From positions 1 through 64,000 of the forward strand of contig NZ_JAQWCQ010000015.1 of the NCBI RefSeq assembly GCF_028705895.1: a stretch of DNA of 64,000 bases, read 5' to 3'. The DNA is from Massilibacteroides sp. (lineage in GTDB: Bacteria; Bacteroidota; Bacteroidia; Bacteroidales; Tannerellaceae). Made by a program: the position numbers and the translations under genes. Within the stretch, counting starts at the first letter, position 1, and each line of letters begins with the position of its first letter. The notes below the pieces were generated by a model that ran no database searches, was not told where the DNA came from, and saw only the letters and a list, made by a program, of their open reading frames with translations. Positions 45,990 to 55,661 of this stretch are shown piece after piece.

Positions 45990-46251
45990 TGTGGAATAAT
46001 TCTACACCTCCACAATGTTTTCTACACTTATGGACGATTGGAGGAATACTCTTTTTTTATTATTGATTTCTTTTGTTTGTTGATTATCAACTGTTTGTGT
46101 AGCTTGCCCCGATAAACTGTATGTTTTGGCATACTATTGGGATAGTATAATGTATCGAAACAGAACGTTTCTACATTTACACACTGTTTTTACACACAAA
46201 AGAAAGATTAGGTTAGTTCGAGAGTATTTTTTTACTAAGTCTGCGAAAAAT

Positions 46252-46288
46252 GAGGGCACCTTCCCTAAATGGTGCTCTCTGTTTTTTT
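46252..46288 (+). terminator. Rho-independent terminator upstream of proS
   Basis: GAGGGCACC (46252-46260) pairs with GGTGCTCTC (46271-46279) with one G-U pair; seven T follow. 263 bases after the kinase stop, so it may end either the kinase transcript or a small RNA. Confidence 0.8.
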
Positions 46289-46345
46289 ATATATACGCAC
46301 CTAATGTATAATCCCGACGACTGCTTCACGGAACAAAATATTTTA

Positions 46346-46353
46346 TACCTTTG
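46346..46353 (+). promoter_or_regulatory. Putative proS promoter (-7 box TACCTTTG)
   Basis: Matches TAnnTTTG, 52 bases before the proS ATG and after the upstream terminator. Confidence 0.55.
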
Positions 46354-46405
46354 CGAATCTTAAAGTAATCGTATTGAACGTTATATATATTAAGTAAAAG
46401 CAGAA

Positions 46406-47887
46406 ATGGCAAAGGAGTTGAAAGAACTAACCAAGCGTAGTGAAAATTACTCGCAATGGTATCAGGATTTGGTAATTAAAGCTGATTTAGCAGAGAACTC
46501 AGCAGTGCGTGGTTGTATGGTTATTAAACCTTATGGATACGCGATCTGGGAAAAAATGCAACGTATTCTTGACGACAAGTTTAAAGAAACAGGGCATGTG
46601 AACGCTTATTTTCCGTTACTGATCCCCAAGTCATTTCTTAGTAAAGAAGCAGAACATGTAGAAGGTTTTGCGAAAGAATGTGCTGTTGTAACGCATTATC
46701 GTCTGAGAACTAATGCTGACAAAACGGGAGTGGAGGTTGATCCAAATGCTAAATTAGAAGAAGAACTGATTATCCGTCCTACTTCCGAAACGATCATATG
46801 GAATACCTATCGTAATTGGATACAATCTTATCGTGATCTTCCTATCTTATGTAATCAATGGGCGAATGTGATGCGCTGGGAAATGCGTACCCGTTTATTT
46901 CTACGAACAGCAGAGTTCCTCTGGCAGGAAGGTCATACGGCGCATGCTACTCAGGAAGAGGCCGAAAAGGAAGCTCGTATGATGCAGGATGTGTATGCTG
47001 ATTTTGCGGAAAATTATATGGCTATGCCGGTTGTCAAAGGTGTGAAAACGGCAAGTGAACGCTTTGCCGGTGCAATTGATACTTATACCATTGAGGCTAT
47101 GATGCAAGATGGGAAAGCTTTGCAAGCCGGAACATCCCATTTCCTTGGTCAGAATTTCGGGAAGGCGTTTGATGTCACTTTTATCGATAAGGAAGGAAAA
47201 ATTGAGTATGCCTGGGCTACTTCGTGGGGTGTTTCTACTCGTCTGATTGGTGCACTGATCATGGCGCACTCAGATGATAATGGTTTGGTGTTACCTCCCC
47301 ATTTGGCTCCGATACAGGTGGTGATTGTTCCGATTTACAGAAATGACGAGCAACTAACACAGATTCGTGAGAAGGTGGCCGGAATTGTTGCAAATCTGAA
47401 AAAGATGGGGATATCTGTGAAATTTGATGATGCAGATAATAAAAAGCCCGGATGGAAATTTGCGGAATATGAACTGAAGGGTGTTCCTGTTCGTTTAGCT
47501 ATGGGCGGGCGTGATCTGGAAAATAATACAATCGAAGTGATGCGTCGTGATACCTTAGTGAAAGAAACAATTACATGCGATGGCATTGAAGAGTATGTAA
47601 AGAATTTATTGGAAGATATACAACAGAATATTTTCACCAAAGCATACGACTTTCGTGCTGCTCATACAGTTGAAGCTGATACATACGACGACTTTAAGGC
47701 GAAATTAGATGAGGGGAATTTTATCCTTGCTCACTGGGATGGAACGCCTGAAACTGAGGAACAGATTAAAAACGAAACAAAAGCAACAATACGATGTGTA
47801 CCGTTGGATGGTGATACAACGCCGGGAAAATGTATCCTGACGGGTAAACCTTCTGAACGTCGGGTGCTATTTGCTCGTTCTTATTAA
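46406..47887 (+). CDS. proS: Proline--tRNA ligase (eukaryote/archaea-like short type)
   Basis: Charges tRNA-Pro. 493 residues, the type without the editing insertion domain of the E. coli enzyme and with a C-terminal extension. Visible motifs: [18 protein letters not shown] (motif 1 area), [23 protein letters not shown] and [21 protein letters not shown] (motif 2), and the anticodon-binding domain from about residue 300. Ends with RRVLFARSY as expected for the type. Own promoter and terminator. Confidence 0.96.
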   Translation: MAKELKELTKRSENYSQWYQDLVIKADLAENSAVRGCMVIKPYGYAIWEKMQRILDDKFKETGHVNAYFPLLIPKSFLSKEAEHVEGFAKECAVVTHYRLRTNADKTGVEVDPNAKLEEELIIRPTSETIIWNTYRNWIQSYRDLPILCNQWANVMRWEMRTRLFLRTAEFLWQEGHTAHATQEEAEKEARMMQDVYADFAENYMAMPVVKGVKTASERFAGAIDTYTIEAMMQDGKALQAGTSHFLGQNFGKAFDVTFIDKEGKIEYAWATSWGVSTRLIGALIMAHSDDNGLVLPPHLAPIQVVIVPIYRNDEQLTQIREKVAGIVANLKKMGISVKFDDADNKKPGWKFAEYELKGVPVRLAMGGRDLENNTIEVMRRDTLVKETITCDGIEEYVKNLLEDIQQNIFTKAYDFRAAHTVEADTYDDFKAKLDEGNFILAHWDGTPETEEQIKNETKATIRCVPLDGDTTPGKCILTGKPSERRVLFARSY

Positions 47888-47901
47888 AAAATAAAACGAT
47901 A

Positions 47902-47931
47902 AAGGCGAATAGAAATGTTCGCCTTTTTTTC
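47902..47931 (+). terminator. Rho-independent terminator after proS
   Basis: Perfect 8-bp stem AAGGCGAA (47902-47909) with TTCGCCTT (47918-47925), then T-run. Confidence 0.88.
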
Positions 47932-47951
47932 TTAATTCTAACAGATCTGAA

Positions 47952-48758
47952 ATGATGAAAAAGCTAAGCTTATCTTTAATTTTTTTTATTGGCAGCTTTA
48001 TTTCTTTGCATGCTGCAAAAGTGGATACAATTGCTGTTCATAGCCCTTCTATGAATAAGAATGTCGAAGTCGTTGTAGTTGCGCCTACTTCAATTAAAGC
48101 TGATGCTCCTGTTATCTATCTGCTTCATGGATATAGTGGAAATGCTCGTTCGTGGATTGGAATAAAACCTAATTTGCCGGAAATTGCAGACCAGGCAGGA
48201 ATTGTCTTTGTTTGTCCTGATGCTAAAAACAGCTGGTACTGGGATAGCCCGAAAGATCCATCTTATCGCTATGAAACTTTTGTCGCTAAAGAACTTGTTA
48301 ATTACATTGATACACATTATCCCGTTAAAAAAGATCGTAGTGCAAGGGCTATTACTGGCTTAAGTATGGGAGGACATGGTGCTTTATGGTTAGCGTTCAG
48401 ACATACAGATGTTTTTGGCGCTGCCGGTAGTACAAGTGGAGGTGTAGATATCCGCCCATTTCCGAATAATTGGGAAATGAATAAACAGTTAGGTGACGAA
48501 AGTAGCAATCGTGAAGTTTGGGAACAACATTCGGTTATCAATCAGGTTGACCGTTTGAAAAATGGAGAATTGGCAATTATCGTGGACTGTGGCTATGGAG
48601 ATTTCTTTTATGAGATAAATCAGGATTTACACGGGAAACTGTTAAAGTATAAGATTGATCATGAGTTCCAAGTGCGACCAGGTGTCCATAATGCTGATTA
48701 TTGGCGTAACTCGATTGATTTCCAGATACTCTTCTTTAGAAAATATTTTGAAAAATAA
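47952..48758 (+). CDS. Secreted esterase (esterase D/XynC-like alpha/beta hydrolase)
   Basis: 268 residues with a signal peptide ending near SLHAA. The catalytic Ser is in GLSMGGHGA near residue 137, the acid probably in IVDCGYGDFF near 213, and the His in RPGVHNADYW near 240. The PF00756 family includes feruloyl and acetyl esterases and S-formylglutathione hydrolase; export suggests action on a carbohydrate ester. Either of two adjacent ATG codons (47952, 47955) may start it. Confidence 0.87.
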   Translation: MMKKLSLSLIFFIGSFISLHAAKVDTIAVHSPSMNKNVEVVVVAPTSIKADAPVIYLLHGYSGNARSWIGIKPNLPEIADQAGIVFVCPDAKNSWYWDSPKDPSYRYETFVAKELVNYIDTHYPVKKDRSARAITGLSMGGHGALWLAFRHTDVFGAAGSTSGGVDIRPFPNNWEMNKQLGDESSNREVWEQHSVINQVDRLKNGELAIIVDCGYGDFFYEINQDLHGKLLKYKIDHEFQVRPGVHNADYWRNSIDFQILFFRKYFEK

Positions 48759-48835
48759 GTCTCTTTCTGGTTATTGTGTTTCTATTTATTTTATGACCAT
48801 AACATCAACTTGTCGTACCTAATTTTAGTAAATCT

Positions 48836-49546
48836 ATGATTGCGAGAATTCCTATTATTGTTTTGTTTGCTATGTTGGTAACAACAATAACTGCACAGAA
48901 AGAGTACAAACCATTTGGTAATATGTCGGTTTCTGTGAATGTTGGAACTCTTGGTGTTGGCGTACAACTTGCTTCAAGTGTGACTCCTGCATTATCTTTT
49001 CGGACAGGACTCTCGTTGCTGAAATATTCGTACGATTACGAATATAAAGGTGTTGTCAGTTATAAAGAATATGAAATGGAACTACCTGTACCATTGAATG
49101 CAAAAGCCAATATGGTTAATGGTTTGCTTTTAGCTGATATTTTCCCATTTAAGAAATCTCCATTTCATATTATCGGAGGAGTCTATTGGGGAACTGCCAA
49201 TATTATTAATGTTGTTGGAGAAGCGGATTATTCGGTGGAGATAACCCATGAACTTGTCATACCAGCCAAAGGAGTCGTTTCTGCGAAGCTCGAAACAAAT
49301 AAGATTAAACCCTATGTCGGACTTGGTTTCACTCGTTCCTTTACCAAGAATAACAGGTTCGGGTTTACAATAGAATTAGGAGCCATGTTTCATGGAACAC
49401 CTAAAGTTATCATAGAAGAAAGTACTGTCGTTACGGATTACGGAGATTTTGATATAGACGGAGAACTCAATGATATGAATAAATTTTTAAAGGATATTAA
49501 AGTATATCCTTTGTTGAATTTTCAATTAAACTTTCGACTCTTTTAA
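48836..49546 (+). CDS. Small outer-membrane beta-barrel protein, unknown function
   Basis: 236 residues with a signal peptide (ending TTITAQ). The rest alternates hydrophobic strands and ends LLNFQLNFRLF, an aromatic barrel terminus. Contains VGLGFTRSFTKNNRFGFTIELGAMFHG, split over strands near the end, as in generic outer-membrane beta-barrel families. No specific function can be assigned. Confidence 0.75.
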   Translation: MIARIPIIVLFAMLVTTITAQKEYKPFGNMSVSVNVGTLGVGVQLASSVTPALSFRTGLSLLKYSYDYEYKGVVSYKEYEMELPVPLNAKANMVNGLLLADIFPFKKSPFHIIGGVYWGTANIINVVGEADYSVEITHELVIPAKGVVSAKLETNKIKPYVGLGFTRSFTKNNRFGFTIELGAMFHGTPKVIIEESTVVTDYGDFDIDGELNDMNKFLKDIKVYPLLNFQLNFRLF

Positions 49547-49558
49547 AAGCATATAAAC

Positions 49559-49625
49559 AAAAAAAGGTTGTCTCACGACAACCCCAATCTTAATTGCTAA
49601 CTTTAAATCTAATACCATGAAAAAC
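49559..49625 (-). ncRNA. Putative small RNA with own promoter and terminator
   Basis: On the minus strand a -7 box TATATTTG (49632-49639) with a TTG 18 bases upstream predicts a start near 49625. About 40 bases later comes a perfect 7-bp hairpin GGTTGTC/GACAACC (49566-49583), then a run of seven T ending at 49559. The transcript would be about 65 bases. It contains an ATG at its 5' part that could start a short peptide, but the terminator would cut it. The downstream neighbour is convergent, and the upstream thioredoxin-fold gene ends 82 bases before the box. From memory, similar sequences recur between genes in Bacteroidales; not checked here. Confidence 0.55.
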
Positions 49626-49631
49626 ACGATG

Positions 49632-49639
49632 CAAATATA
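49632..49639 (-). promoter_or_regulatory. -7 box of the putative small RNA
   Basis: Minus strand TATATTTG, exact consensus, with a TTG at 49658-49660 as possible -33 element. Confidence 0.55.
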
Positions 49640-49720
49640 CGCATAATTTATGCTGTACAACATGTTTTTCGAGAAAGTATTAGCTGCTTAACGTTTTTTA
49701 TATCTAACATAGCCGATCCC

Positions 49721-50659
49721 TTATTGCTTATTTTGAAGCAAATAAGCTTCGATCTGCTCAAAATTAGCGTCTTTAAATATTACTTTCTTGTCCTGATCTA
49801 AGAAATAAAGAGTAGGTATCGCTTTCAGATCATAAATCTCTTCATTTTTCAGATATACATCCTGATCATATCCGCTTATCCAGTTTTCAGGAATATCATT
49901 CAAATATTTTTTCCATTCTTCCAAGTCTTCATCGGGATAAACGGCAAGAACCTTCAATGTCTTATCAGATAAAGCAGAAGAAATAACTTGAGATGCCTTC
50001 ATTTTTGTGCTTGTTTCCTTACATGCCGGACAACCAGGATTATAGAAATAGACTAATAAGTATTTCGCCTTTTGTTTATAAAGACTTTGTTTCTGTCCGT
50101 TCTTGAGCGTAAACGTAAAATCATTAGCCTTCTCACCAACTCTGTTTTTTAAAGCAAGATGTAAAAGGTTCTGCGGACGTATCTTTTCTGCCTCTTCATA
50201 AGCGGGCGATGCGATTATTCCCTCAAGCACAGGAATAAATAGTTCATCATTTCGCATCGGAGAATTCGCATCATAGAAATATTTTTCATACAAACTGAAA
50301 AAATAATCAACCATCTTTTTCTCTGTAGAAGCCTTTTCTATCGTCTTTTTTATTGAGGCATTGGCTATCTCATAATTGGTGTGAGGGAGTATATCTATGT
50401 AGTTTACAAAAGCTTGTTCTGTAACATCTTCATTATCTACGTAGATCGTGTCCGAAAAATCAAAATTATTCCAATAGTTTTTTACTAAATATTCAGCCCT
50501 TTCTTCCGGAGTTGCCAGAATACTTGGAATGCTAACCATTTTAAATACCGGACTTTTATCTTGTTGTTCTTCTTGTTTCTTAACGGTTGAAGAAGGAGTC
50601 GCATTACACGACAGTAAAAATGCAGACATAAATAGAAGGTATATTCCTCTCATAGTCAT
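49721..50659 (-). CDS. Thioredoxin-fold lipoprotein with DUF5106 domain
   Basis: About 312 residues. The signal peptide ends in a lipobox (SAFLLSC), so it is lipid-anchored in the periplasm or outer membrane. The N-terminal half resembles DUF5106; the C-terminal half is a thioredoxin fold with the redox motif CPACK near residue 209 and the cis-Pro region KAIPTLYFLDQDKK. Likely a thiol-disulfide reductase. The frame extends to 50701, but the ATG at 50659 or 50653 puts the signal peptide at the N-terminus as expected. Confidence 0.82.
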   Translation of the reverse strand: MTMRGIYLLFMSAFLLSCNATPSSTVKKQEEQQDKSPVFKMVSIPSILATPEERAEYLVKNYWNNFDFSDTIYVDNEDVTEQAFVNYIDILPHTNYEIANASIKKTIEKASTEKKMVDYFFSLYEKYFYDANSPMRNDELFIPVLEGIIASPAYEEAEKIRPQNLLHLALKNRVGEKANDFTFTLKNGQKQSLYKQKAKYLLVYFYNPGCPACKETSTKMKASQVISSALSDKTLKVLAVYPDEDLEEWKKYLNDIPENWISGYDQDVYLKNEEIYDLKAIPTLYFLDQDKKVIFKDANFEQIEAYLLQNKQ

Positions 50660-50810
50660 AAAACTTACATATTTAATTGATTGCAAATATAACTGATTCA
50701 ATATAAAAAACTAACACAACCTAACATGTCTTTAGCTCGAAAGAGGGATAATTTGACGTAAAATAAACGAATTTGAATTATAATTAAACATTTTTCTTTA
50801 GAATGTATTG

Positions 50811-50818
50811 TATTTTTG
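50811..50818 (+). promoter_or_regulatory. Putative GH35 gene promoter (-7 box TATTTTTG)
   Basis: Matches TAnnTTTG, giving a leader of about 85 bases before the ATG. Confidence 0.5.
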
Positions 50819-50909
50819 CGACATCTCAATTATTGTAAGTCTTGATCTAATAAAAAGTGACTGAGTTATAATTGCTGTTGAACTTAATGAAAACATAAAA
50901 TAACTAATA

Positions 50910-53243
50910 ATGAAAAAAGTACTACTCTTTCTCGTTCTGTTTGCGACTGCGTTAACCGCATGTTCTACAAAAGGGACTTTTGAAGTGGGTGATAAGACGT
51001 TCTTGCTGAATGGTGAGCCGTTTGTTGTAAAGGCGGCGGAGATTCATTATCCGCGAATTCCTAAGGAATATTGGGAACATCGGATTCAGGCTTGTAAGGC
51101 GTTGGGCATGAATACGATTTGTCTGTATGTGTTTTGGAATTATCATGAGCCTCAGGAAGGGCAATATGATTTTACCGGGCAAAAAGATATTGCTGCTTTT
51201 TGTAAGTTGGCGCAGAAGTATGATATGTATGTGATTGTTCGCCCGGGGCCGTATGTGTGTGCGGAGTGGGAGATGGGCGGACTTCCCTGGTGGTTGTTGA
51301 AGAAGAAAGATATCAAGCTACGTGAACAAGATCCGTATTATATGGAAAGAACCCGTTTGTTTATGAATGAAGTCGGAAAACAATTATCCGGCCTACAGAT
51401 AACAAAAGGTGGAAATATTATTATGGTGCAGGTGGAGAATGAATACGGTGCATTCGGCACGGATAAACCTTATGTCGCTGAAATTCGTGATATTGTGAAG
51501 GGTTCCGGGTTTGCGGATGTACCTCTCTTTCAATGTGACTGGAATTCTAATTTTGAAAATAACGCACTTGATGATTTACTTTGGACAATCAATTTCGGAA
51601 CCGGAGCTAATATTGATGACCAATTTAAGCGATTGACGGAGTTGCGCCCGAATACGCCCTTGATGTGTAGTGAATTCTGGTCAGGTTGGTTTGATCACTG
51701 GGGTGCCAAACATGAAACTCGTAGTGCGAAGGAATTAGTAAACGGTATGAAAGCAATGCTTGATCGTAATATCTCGTTCAGTTTATACATGACGCATGGA
51801 GGAACAAGTTTCGGACATTGGGCTGGTGCTAATTTTCCTAATTTTTCCCCTACTTGTACCTCTTATGATTATGATGCGCCGATCGGAGAATCGGGTAATA
51901 TCACACCTAAATACTATGAAGTCCGCGAATTGCTGAAGAACTATTTGCCTCAAGGTTACACTCTTCCGGAAGTACCCGAACCTATCCCTACAATTTCGAT
52001 CCCCACATTTGAACTGACGGAGATTGCTCCTCTTTTTAAGAATCTGCCGGAAGCGAAACAAAGTGAAAATATCCGCTCAATGGAATTTTTTGATCAGGGT
52101 TGGGGTAGTATTTTGTATCGTACGAAATTAGAGCTTTCCAAAGAAGAACAAACATTGATTATTACAGAAGCGCACGACTGGACACAAGTTTTTGTGGACG
52201 GAAAGAAGATAGCAACGCTTAGTCGCCTGAAAGGAGACGGAGTTGTGAAGTTACCTCCTTTGGAAGCAACTTCGCAGTTAGATATTCTTGTAGAAGCGAT
52301 GGGGCGTATGAATTTCGGGAAGGGTATTTATGACTGGAAAGGAATAACTGAAAAAGTTGAACTCGAGTCCGCCTCAGGAAGCAAGGAGTTGAAAAATTGG
52401 GAAGTCTATACTATTCCGGTTGATTATGAATTTGCAAAAGGAAAAAACTATACAAAAGAACCGAATGATACCAAACAACCGGCTTATTATAAGGGTACAT
52501 TTACTTTAGATAAAGTTGGTGATACATTCTTTGATATGACAAACTGGAGTAAAGGAATGGTTTGGGTAAATGGTTACGCTATCGGCCGCTATTGGGAAAT
52601 CGGACCTCAACAAACGCTTTATATGCCAGGTTGTTGGCTGAAGAAAGGTGAAAATGAAATCATTATTCTGGATATGGCTTCACCATCTAAACCGGAAACG
52701 AAAGGTCTGGAAAAACCGATATTGGATGTTCAAAGAGGTAATGGGGCATACTCACATCGCAAATTGGGTGAAAATCTCAATCTGACAGATGAGAAACCGG
52801 TCTATCAAGGTGCGTTTAAACCGGGTAATGGTTGGCAGCATATGAAATTCGGAAAAGAAATCGATTCTCGTTTCTTCTGTCTCGAAGCCTTGAATTCGCA
52901 CGGTGGTGATGATTATACCGCTATTGCAGAACTGGAATTGCTGGGAACTGACGGAAAACCTGTTTCCCGTCAACATTGGAAAGTTATTTATGCAGATAGT
53001 GAAGAATTAGATGATGCAAATAATATCGCATCGAATGTTTTCGACTTGCAGGAATCTACTTTCTGGCATACGAACTATTCATCATCCAAGCCCTCACATC
53101 CACATCAGATCGTGATTGATTTGGGAGAAGACAAACAAATAACCGGTTTCTCCTATCTTCCGCGTGCGGAAGAAAACAGACCCGGAATGATAAAAGACTT
53201 CAAGGTTTATATAAAGAAAAGACCATTTAATTTAAAGGAATAA
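50910..53243 (+). CDS. GH35 beta-galactosidase, lipoprotein
   Basis: 777-residue exported glycosidase that removes terminal beta-galactose. Lipobox TALTACS (Cys18). The GH35 TIM barrel covers about residues 30-350: acid/base Glu in VENEYGAFG near 176, nucleophile Glu in CSEFWSGWFDHWG near 254. Beta-sandwich domains follow (about 380-620, with WVNGYAIGRYWEIGPQQTLY), then a C-terminal F5/8-type C discoidin-like module (about 640-777). Stands alone, without SusC/SusD nearby. Confidence 0.95.
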   Translation: MKKVLLFLVLFATALTACSTKGTFEVGDKTFLLNGEPFVVKAAEIHYPRIPKEYWEHRIQACKALGMNTICLYVFWNYHEPQEGQYDFTGQKDIAAFCKLAQKYDMYVIVRPGPYVCAEWEMGGLPWWLLKKKDIKLREQDPYYMERTRLFMNEVGKQLSGLQITKGGNIIMVQVENEYGAFGTDKPYVAEIRDIVKGSGFADVPLFQCDWNSNFENNALDDLLWTINFGTGANIDDQFKRLTELRPNTPLMCSEFWSGWFDHWGAKHETRSAKELVNGMKAMLDRNISFSLYMTHGGTSFGHWAGANFPNFSPTCTSYDYDAPIGESGNITPKYYEVRELLKNYLPQGYTLPEVPEPIPTISIPTFELTEIAPLFKNLPEAKQSENIRSMEFFDQGWGSILYRTKLELSKEEQTLIITEAHDWTQVFVDGKKIATLSRLKGDGVVKLPPLEATSQLDILVEAMGRMNFGKGIYDWKGITEKVELESASGSKELKNWEVYTIPVDYEFAKGKNYTKEPNDTKQPAYYKGTFTLDKVGDTFFDMTNWSKGMVWVNGYAIGRYWEIGPQQTLYMPGCWLKKGENEIIILDMASPSKPETKGLEKPILDVQRGNGAYSHRKLGENLNLTDEKPVYQGAFKPGNGWQHMKFGKEIDSRFFCLEALNSHGGDDYTAIAELELLGTDGKPVSRQHWKVIYADSEELDDANNIASNVFDLQESTFWHTNYSSSKPSHPHQIVIDLGEDKQITGFSYLPRAEENRPGMIKDFKVYIKKRPFNLKE

Positions 53244-53326
53244 TTATATATATATGTAGGATCATCTGCGTATAAAACCGGACGTGCTTTTGGAGGATTT
53301 TTAAAGCATTAGTATGAATAAAAAAA

Positions 53327-53360
53327 TATAAAGGATATTTTTCCAAAAATATCCTTTATA
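53327..53360. repeat. Perfect 16-bp inverted repeat with 2-base loop
   Basis: TATAAAGGATATTTTT (53327-53342), CC, then its exact complement (53345-53360). A third imperfect copy, GGAAAAATAACCTTTATA, follows at about 53364-53381. There is no T-run, so it is not a standard terminator. Confidence 0.8.
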
Positions 53361-53567
53361 ATTGGAAAAATAACCTTTATATTTTTGCGCTTATTTTTCG
53401 TTTGATTTTCAACTAATAAAATTGGCCATATTTTTGGCTATAAATTAGTGCATATTTCTCTGCATTGTGGGGCCGTTTTTATTTCTATTTTTTGTTTATA
53501 TGCAGAGTTAAGATAGTTAATTCTTATATTGTTTTAGGGAAACTCTGAAGGGCTGCAAAAATAATCG

Positions 53568-53575
53568 TATTTTTG
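53568..53575 (+). promoter_or_regulatory. Putative dnaG promoter (-7 box TATTTTTG)
   Basis: Matches TAnnTTTG, 26 bases before the ATG. Confidence 0.5.
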
Positions 53576-53601
53576 TTCCAATAGATTTTCTCAAAAACAT
53601 A

Positions 53602-55644
53602 ATGATAGATCAACCTACTATAGACCGGATTCTGGATGCTGCAAACATTGTGGATGTTGTTTCCGAATTTGTAACATTAAGAAAGAGAGGGGTAAACTAC
53701 GTTGGCCTTTGTCCTTTTCATGCGGATAAAACGCCGTCTTTCTATGTTTCACCGGCTAAAAATATTTGTAAATGCTTTGCTTGTGGTGAAGGGGGAACGG
53801 CTGTTCACTTCATTATGAAGCATGAACAGATAAGTTATTTTGATGCCTTACGTGTTTTAGCTAAAAAATATAATATTGAGATACAGGAACGGGAACTGAC
53901 GGATAAGGAAAAAGAAACGCAAAGTACCCGGGAAAGTATGTTTATAATTAATTCTTGGGCACAAGATTATTTTATGTCCATGCTGCATGAACATGTTGAA
54001 GGGAAAAGTGTAGGCTTGCGTTACTTTATAGAACGAGGATTCCGCGAAGATACGATACGGAAGTTTCAACTGGGTTATAGTCTGGACCAATGGGACGGAC
54101 TGTATCAGGAAGCGTTGCGTAAGGGATATAAACAGGAATTTCTCGAAAAAACGGGATTGGTTATTGCGTATGATAATGGGAAAGTGAACGACCGCTTCAG
54201 GGGGCGTGTGATGTTTCCCGTGCATAGTGTGAGTGGAAAGGTGGTTGCTTTTGGTGGACGTATTCTGAAAAAAGATGAGAAAACGGCCAAGTACATGAAC
54301 TCTCCCGAAAGCGAGATTTACCATAAAAGTAATGAACTCTACGGAATCTATTTTGCCAAACAAGCGATTGTTCGTGCCGATAAATGCTTTTTAGTGGAGG
54401 GCTATACGGATGTGATCTCAATGCATCAGGCGGGAATAGAGAATGTGGTTGCTTCTTCCGGTACGGCTCTTACTCCGGGGCAGATACGTATGATCCATCG
54501 TTTTACGAATAATATAACCGTCCTGTATGATGGAGATGCGGCCGGGATAAAGGCTGCTTTAAGAGGGATAGACCTTTTATTGGAAGAGGGAATGAACATT
54601 AAAGTCGTGCTGCTGCCTGACGGAGAAGATCCGGATTCGTTCGCCAGAAAGAATAATGCTGCTGCTTTTACTGATTTTATAGAAAAGAAAGAAACCGACT
54701 TTATACGATTCAAAACAGAACTTTTACTAAAAGAAGCCGGCCATGATCCGATGAAGCGTTCTGCCTTGATTACGGATATCATTGCCTCAATCGCTATTAT
54801 TCCGAACGATATTGCGCGTACGGTTTATATCCGCGAATGTAGTTCGATGATGGAAATGGACGAACGAGTTATTCTGAATCAGGTCAATAAATTACTTTTA
54901 CAAAAACCGACAGCTACTCCGGTTCGTCATACGCCTACGCCACCGGCTTATACAAATAGTTTTGATTCGGAAGGTATGCCTACTCCTCCTGATGATATTC
55001 CTCCTTTGACCGAAGAAGAAATTGCCCAAATGGAGAACGGACAATTGTCTTCTACTCCGCCGCAATCGCCATCTGTTACGCGTTCGCCGTATGAAGTTTT
55101 TGAGTTAGCTTTGTTGCGATACATTGTCCGTTACGGGGAGGTTGTTTTGTATGACTATATAGATGAGAATGAGGAACGTGTTGTAATACGTGTTGCAGAA
55201 TATATTGGATTTGACATGGAACGTGACGACCTCACGTTTATGACCCCTCTTTTCAAACAAATGCTTGATGAAGCATCAGCACGCTGTACGGACGAAGGGT
55301 TTATCGCACATAAATATTTCCTGTCTCATCCCGATGTTAACATCAGTCGCTTAGCTGCTGATTTGATTGAAGACAAGTATCAACTGAGTAAATATCACTC
55401 TAAATTTCGTGAACTTGAGACGGAGGATAAGAACTTACATCAGTATGTAGTAACTGATCTTTATGCTCTCAAGGATGCGTATATTAAACATAAAAGAAAG
55501 ATTATTCAGGCTGACCTTAAAAAGGCGCAACAAGAAGATAGAATGGATGAAGTAATGAGTAAAATGGAAGAGTTGTTAAAGTTGGATAAAATAAAAAGTG
55601 TTTTGAGTAAACAACTGGGAGAGCGTATCATATTAAAGATGTAA
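53602..55644 (+). CDS. dnaG: DNA primase
   Basis: 680 residues. Makes RNA primers at the replication fork. N-terminal CHC2 zinc-binding domain (CPFHADKTPSF near residue 37, CKCFACGEGG near 56), catalytic core with TOPRIM motifs VEGYTDVIS near 265 and LYDGDAAG near 307 plus PDGEDPDSFARK near 335, then a Pro-rich linker (about 435-490, TPVRHTPTPPAY) and a C-terminal helicase-binding region. Length is somewhat above the usual 580-600, mostly due to the linker and C-terminus. Confidence 0.96.
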   Translation: MIDQPTIDRILDAANIVDVVSEFVTLRKRGVNYVGLCPFHADKTPSFYVSPAKNICKCFACGEGGTAVHFIMKHEQISYFDALRVLAKKYNIEIQERELTDKEKETQSTRESMFIINSWAQDYFMSMLHEHVEGKSVGLRYFIERGFREDTIRKFQLGYSLDQWDGLYQEALRKGYKQEFLEKTGLVIAYDNGKVNDRFRGRVMFPVHSVSGKVVAFGGRILKKDEKTAKYMNSPESEIYHKSNELYGIYFAKQAIVRADKCFLVEGYTDVISMHQAGIENVVASSGTALTPGQIRMIHRFTNNITVLYDGDAAGIKAALRGIDLLLEEGMNIKVVLLPDGEDPDSFARKNNAAAFTDFIEKKETDFIRFKTELLLKEAGHDPMKRSALITDIIASIAIIPNDIARTVYIRECSSMMEMDERVILNQVNKLLLQKPTATPVRHTPTPPAYTNSFDSEGMPTPPDDIPPLTEEEIAQMENGQLSSTPPQSPSVTRSPYEVFELALLRYIVRYGEVVLYDYIDENEERVVIRVAEYIGFDMERDDLTFMTPLFKQMLDEASARCTDEGFIAHKYFLSHPDVNISRLAADLIEDKYQLSKYHSKFRELETEDKNLHQYVVTDLYALKDAYIKHKRKIIQADLKKAQQEDRMDEVMSKMEELLKLDKIKSVLSKQLGERIILKM

Positions 55645-55661
55645 CCTAATATAAACAATCT

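Larger units (their letters stand above)
45990..46405. other. Intergenic region with hairpin cluster upstream of proS
   Basis: 416 bases without a gene. Hairpins include GTATG/CATAC near 46120-46135, ATACTAT/ATAGTAT (46132-46149) and GAAAC/GTTTC near 46158-46172, followed by a terminator at 46252-46288; a small transcript or leader ending there is possible. The proS promoter follows at 46346. Confidence 0.55.
53244..53601. other. Intergenic region with long AT-rich palindrome upstream of dnaG
   Basis: 358 bases without a gene. Holds a 16-bp perfect stem with a 2-base loop (53327-53360), a third partial copy of the arm at about 53365-53381, a further hairpin ACTAA/TTAGT around 53413-53450, and the dnaG promoter box at 53568. 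Confidence 0.65.
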
